NCBI RefSeq assembly: GCF_024498355.1
Contig: NZ_CP101833.1
Coordinates: 2,523,001 to 2,587,000 of the forward strand
Direction: 5' to 3'
Source of the DNA: Bacillus pumilus
GTDB lineage: Bacteria; Bacillota; Bacilli; Bacillales; Bacillaceae
DNA length: 64,000 nt
The notes under the pieces are model-generated. The model ran no database searches and was not told the DNA's origin. It worked only from the letters and a program-made list of their open reading frames with translations. Position 1 is the first letter of the stretch; every line of letters starts with the position of its first letter. Made by a program: the position numbers and the translations under genes. This document shows, piece after piece, positions 55,849 to 64,000 of the stretch.

Positions 55849-56081
55849 AAACGCCCACCTCCAAAGATTCTCGTTCACTACATGTAGTGTAAGGAATAGT
55901 GGTCGATTTGTACATGCTTTTACTGATGTTTTGTCTGATTTTGCACCAAAAAGACAAACCACCCACTGGCTATGATGTTAGAGATTACCTATAGATGATG
56001 AGAAATGAACAGGGAAAATAGAGAAAGTATCCTAAGAAATATTGTTTAAGTTGTTGCGTCAATTTAAACTCCTTATCGAGA
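55849..56081. other. Gap between the isochorismatase-like gene and hsdR
   Basis: AT-rich; no gene and no clear hairpin terminator for hsdR was seen. Confidence 0.4.
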
Positions 56082-59000
56082 TTATCTTAATTCATCATCC
56101 AAAGGAACAATCACTTCATCTAACAATGTTCTCCACGCTCGTTTCATTTCAGGTCCGTATTTTAATGGTTTAGCATCTGGATGAATTGCTTTATATTGAT
56201 CAAATTGTTTACTATCAATGATGTTCCCAATATTCGGAATAGGATCAGTTCCTATCATATATTGAATAGATGATAAATGGAGTTCGTTCTCATCCACGAA
56301 CCACGTTTCAGCAAATTCTTTAATATGGGAATTTTTCTTTTTTGTAAAGAATGTTCGTTTGACCACTAATATATCTTCATCTGGATTCACCTGTTTATTG
56401 TCCATTTCATTGAGGATCGCTCGATACACATCTTTTACCACTTCAGCTTTTTTCAATTTTTGAAGTGCCTTTTCGATTTCTTGACGGATATCATGATTAT
56501 TGGCAGAGTAATTTCCTAACAGTTGATCAATAAAGGCAGAGTCAATGTCGTATAGCTTAACAGAATTCTCACCATAAAATTCAATATCCGAGAAGTTGGG
56601 TGTTTCCTCTTCTTTCTCTTTCGTCCCTTCTTCTACTAGTGAGCCTTTGATTGTATTGTATATACCGATATTTTCTTCGATCGTCATCACTTGTTCTCGC
56701 AAGGCTTTCGATGCTTCCATATCATCGTTGTAATTGTCATACGTCACGAGAGCTTCATAAGCATTACTCAGCTCTTGGAATGCTTTAACAAATTCAACAC
56801 GTTCCTCTACTGGCGAATGCTCGTCCAATTCAGAAAGATTGATATCAAGTGACTTTAAGGTTTTATGTGCCTTTTTAAATCGTTTCAATGATTCTTCATA
56901 AGTTGGGTACACAAGATTCGTTTCTTCCTGTTCGTTAGAGTATGTCTTGGTCGCTTCCTCTACATTCCACTCCATCGTCCACGGCTTTCTAAACGTCATG
57001 ATGAGCCCTTTTGTTTTACCAGGATATGTACGATTTGTTCGCGAGAAAGCTTGAATTAAACCCGCATACTCTAAGAGTCGATCCACAAAAAGAGTTTGTA
57101 TGGTCGGCGCATCAAAGCCAGTTAAAAGGCGATCAACCACAATCACTAAATCTATATGCTTGCCAAATTGTTTAAACTCCGCTTTTTTTCGGGCTAATCT
57201 GTTGTTAATGTCCCCATTATACCGCTCAATATCTTGAATCGACCAAGCGGTATCATAGGATTGATTATAGTCTTTGATGATGTTTATCATATCTTCTTGA
57301 TCTAGTTTTGAAGTTTCTTCATTATCATTTAATGAGTAGGTGATCGCGATTCTAGGAAAATCCTTATCCTCTATCGTTCGCCCTTTACGAATAGGATGAC
57401 CTTCAAACTCTTTTGCCATCCAATCAGGATCTTTCGTCATCCTTTTTATCGCATCATAATATCGTTTGGCCATCGCAATAGAGTTTGTTGTCAGAATAGC
57501 AGACTTTTGCGGTCGTCCGTTTTTGAAATCAAACTTTGTATAAGCATTATCCGGTCGAAATATCTTATGGATGACCTTTTGAATATGCTCATCACTTTCA
57601 TAGATAGTGGATGGCAAATGGGATTCCTTCTCCATCCCATCCATTTGATCAATATACGTATTTAATTCATCATCATTAAGATGAGCGTATTTGTCATTTT
57701 GACGAAGCCGAGAAAAGATATGATTGCTAAGAGAGTTTGGTTCAATCGTATCTTCATGTTCTACTTGGAATCCTAGAACTGCACCATCATCTAAGGCGTT
57801 TTTAATCGTATATGTATGAAGCTCTTCACCGTATTGATCACGAGTCGTACGTGCTAACTGCCCTTTTGGTTGTTTTTTATTAACATCGAAAATAGGTGTT
57901 CCAGTAAAGCCAAACCAAGTAGAATTAGGGAACGTTTTCTTCACAGACTCCATGCCCTCCGCACTTAATGCTCGATGGCATTCATCAACGACAAAGACAA
58001 TATGTTGTCCGATCAGTTTTTGAAATCGGTTCTTTCCATCTTGCTCTTCTTGTTTTTTTGCATATTTGATGGCATTCTCTAGCTTTTGACGAGTCGTAAT
58101 AATAATGGTATTTGAATTGGCATCCGCTAATAGTGTTTCACTAAGTTTTCGTGCGCTTTTTGTTCCAATAATTAAACTATTAGACTTTACCTTATCTGAA
58201 GAGATACCTGTATTAAATTCAGACGCAAACCTTGTAAATTCTGTGGTGGTTTGATTATCTAAATCTTTTCGGTCAATGAGCATAATTGTCCGGTCAACGC
58301 CAGGTTTCCTTGCTAATAATTTGGTCGCAACGAAACTCGTTAATGTCTTTCCTGACCCTGTTGCATGCCATACATATCCAGATTCATGCTTCATCGCTGC
58401 GGTAAACAATGCTTCAATTGCATGTATTTGATATGGATGTAAAACCATTAACGCTTTTTGATCATTTTCTTCGCTCACAACGGTATATTGAGCGATCAAT
58501 CGATGGGCATCTGGAATGTTCAATACTTGTTTCACAAATTCATAGAGGTTGTTCACTTTTCGGTTATTTTTCGTCCGCCAACTAAAAACAAACTTCTTAT
58601 GCATATCTTTTGGCAGAGCATTGGCAAAATAACGAGTCGTTTGTTCATTTGAAATGACAAATAACTGAAGAGTGGAAAAAATATTATTACGAAATAGCCC
58701 TTCCTCTGCATACTTCTTCACTTGATTGTATGCTTGAAACACACCATCTTTTGCCGTAACTTTTTTCAATTCAATTTGCACAATGGGTAACCCATTGATT
58801 AATAACGTCACATCAAAACGCCTGTCACGTTCGTCAATGTTCTCTCTTTTTTTCGCAATTTGATGAACAACTTCATATGTAGAAATGCCCCCACCGATAT
58901 CATGATTTGAATAAAGAACGAGTGACATCGAACCTAACGACACATCATCTCGTTCAATCGTAATGCGAGCAATTCCATTTTCACCTTTTAGCCATCTTGC

Positions 59001-59246
59001 GGCGTCGAAAGGTGTTTGTGTTTTATTTAAAATTTCCGTTTTAATCTTATCAAATTCCTTATCAGAAATCGGATGTTCCCCAATTTCTGATAAGTTGTTT
59101 TGTGTGATGATCTTTCGTAAATTCTGCCATAAGTCGGCTTCTGATTTTAGATCTGGACGATAGTTCCATTGGTTATGTCCTTCACCCATTACCTCAATTA
59201 ACTGACGTTCTATTTCTGTTTCATCTCTATGTTCATTCTTGCCCAT
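56082..59246 (-). CDS. hsdR: Type I restriction enzyme, R (motor and nuclease) subunit
   Basis: Cuts unmethylated foreign DNA after translocating it; works as R2M2S. 1054 residues. The N-terminal PD-(D/E)xK nuclease is visible as D145 (RRFDVTLLI) and E159-x-K161 (VQIELKK). The SF2 motor has Walker A HATGSGKT (294-301), DECH (421-424), FGFTGTPIF and the late VVDRLLTGFDAP and QAFSRTNR motifs. All key residues are present, so it looks active. GAGGAGGG precedes the ATG at 59246, 19 bases after hsdS. No frameshift is seen. Confidence 0.96.
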   Translation of the reverse strand: MGKNEHRDETEIERQLIEVMGEGHNQWNYRPDLKSEADLWQNLRKIITQNNLSEIGEHPISDKEFDKIKTEILNKTQTPFDAARWLKGENGIARITIERDDVSLGSMSLVLYSNHDIGGGISTYEVVHQIAKKRENIDERDRRFDVTLLINGLPIVQIELKKVTAKDGVFQAYNQVKKYAEEGLFRNNIFSTLQLFVISNEQTTRYFANALPKDMHKKFVFSWRTKNNRKVNNLYEFVKQVLNIPDAHRLIAQYTVVSEENDQKALMVLHPYQIHAIEALFTAAMKHESGYVWHATGSGKTLTSFVATKLLARKPGVDRTIMLIDRKDLDNQTTTEFTRFASEFNTGISSDKVKSNSLIIGTKSARKLSETLLADANSNTIIITTRQKLENAIKYAKKQEEQDGKNRFQKLIGQHIVFVVDECHRALSAEGMESVKKTFPNSTWFGFTGTPIFDVNKKQPKGQLARTTRDQYGEELHTYTIKNALDDGAVLGFQVEHEDTIEPNSLSNHIFSRLRQNDKYAHLNDDELNTYIDQMDGMEKESHLPSTIYESDEHIQKVIHKIFRPDNAYTKFDFKNGRPQKSAILTTNSIAMAKRYYDAIKRMTKDPDWMAKEFEGHPIRKGRTIEDKDFPRIAITYSLNDNEETSKLDQEDMINIIKDYNQSYDTAWSIQDIERYNGDINNRLARKKAEFKQFGKHIDLVIVVDRLLTGFDAPTIQTLFVDRLLEYAGLIQAFSRTNRTYPGKTKGLIMTFRKPWTMEWNVEEATKTYSNEQEETNLVYPTYEESLKRFKKAHKTLKSLDINLSELDEHSPVEERVEFVKAFQELSNAYEALVTYDNYNDDMEASKALREQVMTIEENIGIYNTIKGSLVEEGTKEKEEETPNFSDIEFYGENSVKLYDIDSAFIDQLLGNYSANNHDIRQEIEKALQKLKKAEVVKDVYRAILNEMDNKQVNPDEDILVVKRTFFTKKKNSHIKEFAETWFVDENELHLSSIQYMIGTDPIPNIGNIIDSKQFDQYKAIHPDAKPLKYGPEMKRAWRTLLDEVIVPLDDELR

Positions 59247-59265
59247 TTGAATTCCCTCCTCTTGC

Positions 59266-60420
59266 TTATAAAAACATTTTTTGCAAAAAGGCCTTTTTGG
59301 TTTGTTTTAAAATATCTATTTCTTGTTCGCATAGAGCGATTGTTTTGTCTAGTTGTTTGAAGAAGCTCGCGATTTGGGTTTGTTCTTCTCTTTTTGGATA
59401 ATATAGATTCACTTCTTTTAAATCAGAGTTATGTAGATGAACAACTGATTTACCTTGTGCTTTTCTACTTAGTTCTTTTTGTTGTTTACCATTTGAGATA
59501 GTGAGTGCTAAAAAAATAGAATTAATGTCGTCACAGGGGTAAATAACATTCAAGTCTCCACCCAAAATAATACCGGGTCTTTTTACTACAGATGCTCTAG
59601 CAATATCCTCAGATGTTTCACCAGATGAAGGGACAATTACCTCATAACCCTTACTAATTAAAGATTTTTCTTTTATTTTAGTAAATGTATCGACTTCTTC
59701 TATCACAGTTTGATATTTAGTATATAAACTGCCATATAAAATTATAGGATCTCCTTCTTCTACTATATCACTTTTAGAATATCCAATTCCTTTAGCAAAA
59801 GTAGCTAAATCTTTTAATCTTTTCTTTTCCCATTCCCCATTAAACCCAGGAAAACGAATTTCCGGTACAGATTCTCCTTCTTTCGGAAACATTTTTTGCA
59901 AGAATCCTTGTTTCGTTTGTTTTAAGGTGTCTAGTTCTTGTTGTTGAAAAGCAATTGTTTCGTCTAGTTGTTTGAAGAAGTTGCCGATTTGTGTTTGTTC
60001 CCTTAATAGGGGCACATTAATAGAGATTTTATAAATACTATTTTTTGATAAGCTAGGTACCCCAGTTGATTCATCGTACTTCTTCCAATCAATTCTATTA
60101 GCTAGTGAGTACAGAAAATACAAATCATTTTTCCCTTTAACTGTCATATAAAACAAAGTATCTACCGTCCAAAAAGGTGCTAATAACAACTGCGGTTTAT
60201 TTATAGTACCTTTCCTTCCAATTCCAATAGCATCATCATCTGATAACTTATCATTAACACTATGCATATACCCACCAGTACCATAAACTGGGATATCTCC
60301 TTTTTTTAAATGTTTATAATCCCTGCCCGAGTTTATATTCAACACGTCAACAATTTTACATTCGTCCCATTCCCCACTAAACCCTTTAAACCTAACTTCC
60401 GGCACGCTCTTACTTCCCAC
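59266..60420 (-). CDS. hsdS: Type I restriction-modification specificity subunit S
   Basis: Reads the two halves of the target site and holds the two M subunits. 384 residues in two parallel halves: each begins VPE(V/I)RFxGFxGEW (from about residues 6 and 185) and ends EQTQIxxFFKQLDxTIA through a helical KQTKxxFLQKMF (about 141-178 and 347-383). The variable parts between are the two recognition domains; the target cannot be predicted by eye. The start overlaps the hsdM end by 11 bases. The near-identical helices make recombination between halves possible. Confidence 0.95.
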   Translation of the reverse strand: MGSKSVPEVRFKGFSGEWDECKIVDVLNINSGRDYKHLKKGDIPVYGTGGYMHSVNDKLSDDDAIGIGRKGTINKPQLLLAPFWTVDTLFYMTVKGKNDLYFLYSLANRIDWKKYDESTGVPSLSKNSIYKISINVPLLREQTQIGNFFKQLDETIAFQQQELDTLKQTKQGFLQKMFPKEGESVPEIRFPGFNGEWEKKRLKDLATFAKGIGYSKSDIVEEGDPIILYGSLYTKYQTVIEEVDTFTKIKEKSLISKGYEVIVPSSGETSEDIARASVVKRPGIILGGDLNVIYPCDDINSIFLALTISNGKQQKELSRKAQGKSVVHLHNSDLKEVNLYYPKREEQTQIASFFKQLDKTIALCEQEIDILKQTKKAFLQKMFL

Positions 60421-62002
60421 GTTTAAACACCTCTAATGCACCTTTCATCCATTCTGCGTCTTCTTCATCAAACTGCATGGAAGAAATCATGTCATATAAA
60501 TTAGACTCTAGTTCTTCTTTTTCTTTTCGAATCTCTTGAATTTTTGCTCCTATGGCAGCCATATCGACAGGTTCTTCTTCTTCGAATGTATCGACATATC
60601 TTGGAATATTTAAGTTGAAATCATTCTCTTTAATCTCTTCAAAGCTTGCCACATGTGCATACTTTTCTACATCTTCTCGTTTTTGATATGTCTCTACTAC
60701 TTTATCAATGTTATCAGTTGATAATTTGTTTTGATTTTTTCCTTTGGTAAATTCTTTACTTGCATCGATAAATAGTACATCACGCGTTGTACGGTTTTTC
60801 TTTAAAATGATGACAGTGGTTGGAATGCTTGTACCAAAGAATAAGTTTGCTGGTAAACCGATCACCGCATCAATGTGTCCATCTTCTAGTAATTTCTTAC
60901 GGATGACACCTTCAGCTGCGCCTCTAAAAAGAACTCCATGTGGCAGGACAATCGCCATAGTTCCAGAATCTTTTAAATGATATAAGCCATGCAAAAGAAA
61001 AGCAAAGTCCGCTTTTGATTTCGGTGCCAACTTTCCATAGCGATTAAAACGTGAATCATCTAAAAATGTATCGTCTGCTGACCATTTGGCTGAATATGGC
61101 GGATTCATTAGAACTGAATCAAATGTATATGGCTCATCGGTTGGCCAGTCTTTATTTAGTGTATCCCCGTTACGCAAGCGCATGTCCTCGTAATCGACAC
61201 CGTGCAGAGTTAAGTTCATTTTTGCTAAATTAAAAGTTGTCGTATTCAGTTCTTGCCCATGATATTTCACACTTTCTGGATACTTAATGTAATTACGAAC
61301 ATTTAACATTAAAGAACCAGAACCCATAGTAGGGTCATACACGCTGAATAATTTTTTCTCCTCTTGCCCCATTGCCACAATACGTGCCATCATGATAGAG
61401 ACCTCATGTGGTGTATAGAATTCGCCGGCTTTTTTCCCTGCTTCCGAGGCAAATTGACTGATTAAATATTCATAAGCATCCCCAATGACATCTCCATTAT
61501 GACCAATGACATCAACATCATTTAATTTTTTCAATACCTCTGTAATGGTGATATTTCTCTGTTGATCATCTGACCCCAGTTTTTTCGATTTCAAATCCAC
61601 ATCATCAAACAAGCCACTAAATTGAAGATATTTCGTCGATAAATCAATGAATGCTTTATTCAAATCATTCAACTGAAAGATATTCTGTTTTGCCTGACTC
61701 GCTAACTCACTAAATAAATACGTTGGTTCGATATCATACCCTATCGTATCGACTAATGTTTCAATTAAGTCTTTTTGAATATCCTCATCTGATAACAACT
61801 CTTTGTATAATTGCGCTTGTTTATCCTGCGTGTCATATTCTTCCAGTGATTCATCTGCAACTTCGACCACTTTTTCTAATAATCGATCAGATAAATATTT
61901 ATAGAAGATCAATCCTAATAAATAGTTTTTATACTCTGAAGCATCCATTTTGCTTCTAAGGTCATCTGCGGCACTAAATAATGTTGTATGTAAGTCAGCC
62001 AT
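60410..62002 (-). CDS. hsdM: Type I restriction-modification methyltransferase subunit M
   Basis: N6-adenine DNA methyltransferase that protects host DNA, and cuts only when joined by HsdR. 530 residues: helical N-terminal domain (MADLHTTLFSAADDLRSKMD), AdoMet motif I YDPTMGSGSLMLN (222-234) and catalytic NPPY (300-303), both intact. GAGG lies about 12 bases before the ATG at 62002. It begins 20 bases after the half-S gene and overlaps hsdS, so all four genes form one unit. Confidence 0.97.
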   Translation of the reverse strand: MADLHTTLFSAADDLRSKMDASEYKNYLLGLIFYKYLSDRLLEKVVEVADESLEEYDTQDKQAQLYKELLSDEDIQKDLIETLVDTIGYDIEPTYLFSELASQAKQNIFQLNDLNKAFIDLSTKYLQFSGLFDDVDLKSKKLGSDDQQRNITITEVLKKLNDVDVIGHNGDVIGDAYEYLISQFASEAGKKAGEFYTPHEVSIMMARIVAMGQEEKKLFSVYDPTMGSGSLMLNVRNYIKYPESVKYHGQELNTTTFNLAKMNLTLHGVDYEDMRLRNGDTLNKDWPTDEPYTFDSVLMNPPYSAKWSADDTFLDDSRFNRYGKLAPKSKADFAFLLHGLYHLKDSGTMAIVLPHGVLFRGAAEGVIRKKLLEDGHIDAVIGLPANLFFGTSIPTTVIILKKNRTTRDVLFIDASKEFTKGKNQNKLSTDNIDKVVETYQKREDVEKYAHVASFEEIKENDFNLNIPRYVDTFEEEEPVDMAAIGAKIQEIRKEKEELESNLYDMISSMQFDEEDAEWMKGALEVFKRGK

Positions 62003-62022
62003 CGTTATTTCCTCACTTTTCT

Positions 62023-62589
62023 TTATTGATCATGTTGTTTTAATACTTCTAAAAATAGTTGTTCTTCTAATTTTGCTTGTTTCTTCATAAGCGCTTGACG
62101 CTTTCTAAAATGAAAATAGGCTCTTCCTATCATTTGTTGTTTTTCAATAGAAGGAAGATGCACTTCTAACGCACGAAAAATCCCTGGTGTTAGTTTTGGA
62201 ACCGTACTTCCTTGCATAGAAATCGCCATTTGTTTTTTCATAAATTGAGATTCATTTAAAACATAACATAAATACTGCTTATCTAGTTCTTCAGTTTCTA
62301 TGATCAGCTTGGCAAAGTTTTGGTTCATGACTTTACCTTGAGTCTCAATACTGACAATCCCTGCAATCGAACTAACAAAGCTGAAGACAACATCACAAAC
62401 ATTTGTTAAGTACGGATCAACCGTTAATAATGTGCTTTCTTTTTCATTTACAATGGAGTCTAAATAAGCGCCATCTAAATCTTTCATTAAATCTTCATAA
62501 GAATATGCAGATAAGCTATTGTCGGCTTTTTCATTTCTTCTTGATTGGTTTTTTCCCATTTTGATCGTTATGATTTGTTCAAGCTTCAT
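62023..62589 (-). CDS. Half-length HsdS-like protein leading the hsd operon
   Basis: A 188-residue protein resembling one half of an S subunit: a single recognition-domain-like region (TVDPYLTNVCDVVFSFVSSIAG, core CDVVFSFVSS; GSTVPKLTPGIFRALEVHLP) and a C-terminal helix (MIGRAYFHFRKRQALMKKQAKLEEQ, core FRKRQALMKKQ) like the spacer helices of HsdS. It is not a remnant of the hsdS gene here, since that gene is complete and the sequences differ. It could give the M subunit a second specificity as a dimer, or tune restriction. The function is inference. Confidence 0.75.
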   Translation of the reverse strand: MKLEQIITIKMGKNQSRRNEKADNSLSAYSYEDLMKDLDGAYLDSIVNEKESTLLTVDPYLTNVCDVVFSFVSSIAGIVSIETQGKVMNQNFAKLIIETEELDKQYLCYVLNESQFMKKQMAISMQGSTVPKLTPGIFRALEVHLPSIEKQQMIGRAYFHFRKRQALMKKQAKLEEQLFLEVLKQHDQ

Positions 62590-62605
62590 ATCCCGCCCTC
62601 ATTTA

Positions 62606-62623
62606 GTAATTCGTACGAATTAC
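62606..62623. promoter_or_regulatory. Perfect 18-base palindrome before the hsd operon
   Basis: GTAATTCGTACGAATTAC reads the same on both strands. It lies 16 bases before the first start codon of the operon, between a TATAAA-like -10 (minus strand, 62629-62624) and the ribosome site, the place of a repressor operator. Confidence 0.7.
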
Positions 62624-62755
62624 TTTATAACATATACATTCATCGTACCATAGTCTGATTTCATCGACAATCATTTCAAGTATTCACACGAATAGAACTT
62701 CATCAATAGGTACTCCATGTTTCTTCATGATTAAATCTACTTGTAAAATACAGAA

Positions 62756-62783
62756 AGCCAGCTTCCATGAATGGTAGCTGGCT
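62756..62783 (-). terminator. Terminator of the lipase gene
   Basis: AGCCAGCT and AGCTGGCT arms with inner CCAT/ATGG pairs; T-rich sequence follows on the minus strand. Confidence 0.85.
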
Positions 62784-62791
62784 ATTTTAAA

Positions 62792-63439
62792 TTAATTCGT
62801 ATTCTGTCCCCCGCCGTTCAGTCCTTCTTTAATATAGCCTTTGACTTGGCTTGAGGCTAATAGACCGATATGTCCAACTCCGTGGATAAGGACGTTCCTT
62901 GCGCCAATTAAGCGGGAGAGGCTGTTGACGACGATGAGATCGGCTGAGCTATAGACGGATGTGTAAAGAATTTTTTGATTTGGATCGGTGCCTGGTAATG
63001 CTCTGAGTGAAACGAGTCCATTCGCTCCACCTAGTGTGACGACATTTTCAATTTTATCTCCGCCGTCTAGGTTCTTAATATAGTATAACGTGTTGGCTCC
63101 ACCCATGCTATGCGCCACAATATCTACTTTTTTGGCGCCCGTTTTGGCTAGCACATCTTTGACGTATCTAGATAGACGCGGTCCATTATTAAGGTTATTG
63201 CCTGTTTTGTCTATGAAATCAATTGCATATAATTGGTTTCGGTCCCAGCCCTGTGACACCAGGTATCTTTTGATCGCCGCGAAGTTGTAAGAGGCACCAC
63301 CCATGCCATGGACCATCACAACCGGATTATGCTCAGCCGCTTTGACCTCTTTCGGCTGGACGAAAACCATTGAACCAACCACCAATGCAAATGCAACGAG
63401 AATCTGCAAACTCCTTTTCATCAAAAATGACACTTTCAT
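62792..63439 (-). CDS. lipA: Secreted lidless lipase, LipA/EstA type (family I.4)
   Basis: Small extracellular triacylglycerol lipase of 215 residues. The signal peptide ([20 protein letters not shown] core) ends at [10 protein letters not shown], cutting after about residue 34. The mature 181 residues form a minimal alpha/beta hydrolase without a lid: Ser77 (mature) in AHSMGG, Asp in SSADLIV and His in GVGHIGL. The sequence resembles B. pumilus lipase but with many changes. The ATG at 63439 fits homologues, although its ribosome site is very close; a GTG at 63433 is better spaced and remains possible. Confidence 0.9.
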   Translation of the reverse strand: MKVSFLMKRSLQILVAFALVVGSMVFVQPKEVKAAEHNPVVMVHGMGGASYNFAAIKRYLVSQGWDRNQLYAIDFIDKTGNNLNNGPRLSRYVKDVLAKTGAKKVDIVAHSMGGANTLYYIKNLDGGDKIENVVTLGGANGLVSLRALPGTDPNQKILYTSVYSSADLIVVNSLSRLIGARNVLIHGVGHIGLLASSQVKGYIKEGLNGGGQNTN

Positions 63440-63650
63440 TCCCCCTTATTTATCTTGTTCGACTCTATTTTAAACAACAAAAATATGACAGAAAAGTGAA
63501 CAAGGCACTGTTTGTCCGATATTTTCACAAGAAATAAATAATGAAAAAGCACCTTTGACTTTCTCATGAGCCAATGCCAAAAGACTAGACATTCGTTTCT
63601 CTTACAGTCTGTTGGTCTATGTGACAGCCTCCATGACTCAATTGGCATAA

Positions 63651-63682
63651 AAAAAAGCAGCCGGTTCTCTCAGCCGGCTGCA
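63651..63682 (-). terminator. Terminator of tyrS
   Basis: GCAGCCGG and CCGGCTGC arms; a run of eight A's on the plus strand is the T-run for tyrS. Confidence 0.9.
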
Positions 63683-63690
63683 CATCATTC

Positions 63691-64000
<310 letters not shown>

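Noticed and set aside
56082-62589. Phage or transposon carrying the restriction operon
   Set aside because: No integrase, transposase, phage gene, tRNA end or terminal repeat was seen around it.
62023-62589. The small S-like gene as a broken 5' piece of hsdS
   Set aside because: hsdS is complete with both halves, and the small gene has its own start, stop and distinct sequence.

Overview
The window is Bacillus chromosome and most likely comes from the Bacillus pumilus group (pumilus, safensis, altitudinis and relatives). Long runs of genes match the B. subtilis order from pyk back to tyrS: pyk-pfkA-accA-accD-ytsJ-dnaE / ytrH-ytrI-ytzJ / nrnA / ytpI / ytoI-ytkL-ytkK / argG-argH / moaB / ackA / ytxK / tpx / ytfJ-ytfI / yteJ-sppA / nadF2, then an acyl-CoA synthetase, sspA, thiI-nifZ, braB, ezrA, hisJ, yttP, ytsP, rpsD and tyrS. 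The secreted lipase near the right end closely resembles the B. pumilus lipase family. Species-level naming is inference. No rRNA, tRNA, IS element, prophage or CRISPR array was seen.

Layout: 1-24.5 kb is ordinary core chromosome (glycolysis, fatty-acid initiation, replication, nanoRNA turnover, arginine, acetate overflow, peroxide defence, sporulation and membrane-stress genes). Several control sites can be read directly: a CcpA cre site 56.5 bases upstream of the inferred ackA start, a SigW promoter before sppA, and ARG-box-like sites before argG.

From 25.8 to about 41.6 kb the order known from B. subtilis is replaced by a block of adaptive genes between nadF2 and the acyl-CoA synthetase. 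It holds a DbpA-type helicase, the des-desK-desR membrane-fluidity operon, a Fur-controlled siderophore-binding lipoprotein, a complete BceRS-BceAB bacitracin-type resistance module, an amidohydrolase, a quinone-reductase/MarR pair and a LysE-type exporter. The Bce module is split: between bceS and bceA, on the opposite strand, lie a PadR regulator and a SEDS (FtsW/RodA) protein carrying an extra helical N-terminal domain.

41.6-54.5 kb returns to the core order, with two tandem BrnQ/BraB transporters that both carry CodY-like boxes, a long structured repeat between the second transporter and ezrA, and an rpsD leader. The dgcP (ytrP) gene found before rpsD in B. subtilis is missing. 54.5-63.5 kb is accessory and separates rpsD from tyrS: a membrane protein of unknown function, an isochorismatase-like hydrolase, a full type I restriction-modification operon (hsdM, hsdS, hsdR) led by an extra half-sized S-like protein, and the lipase. 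The window ends inside tyrS.

The signals most worth following are the PadR-SEDS pair inside the Bce module, the half-S gene and the perfect palindrome before it, and two places where an exactly duplicated terminator hairpin brackets a segment (around lysE, and around a 174-base structured element).
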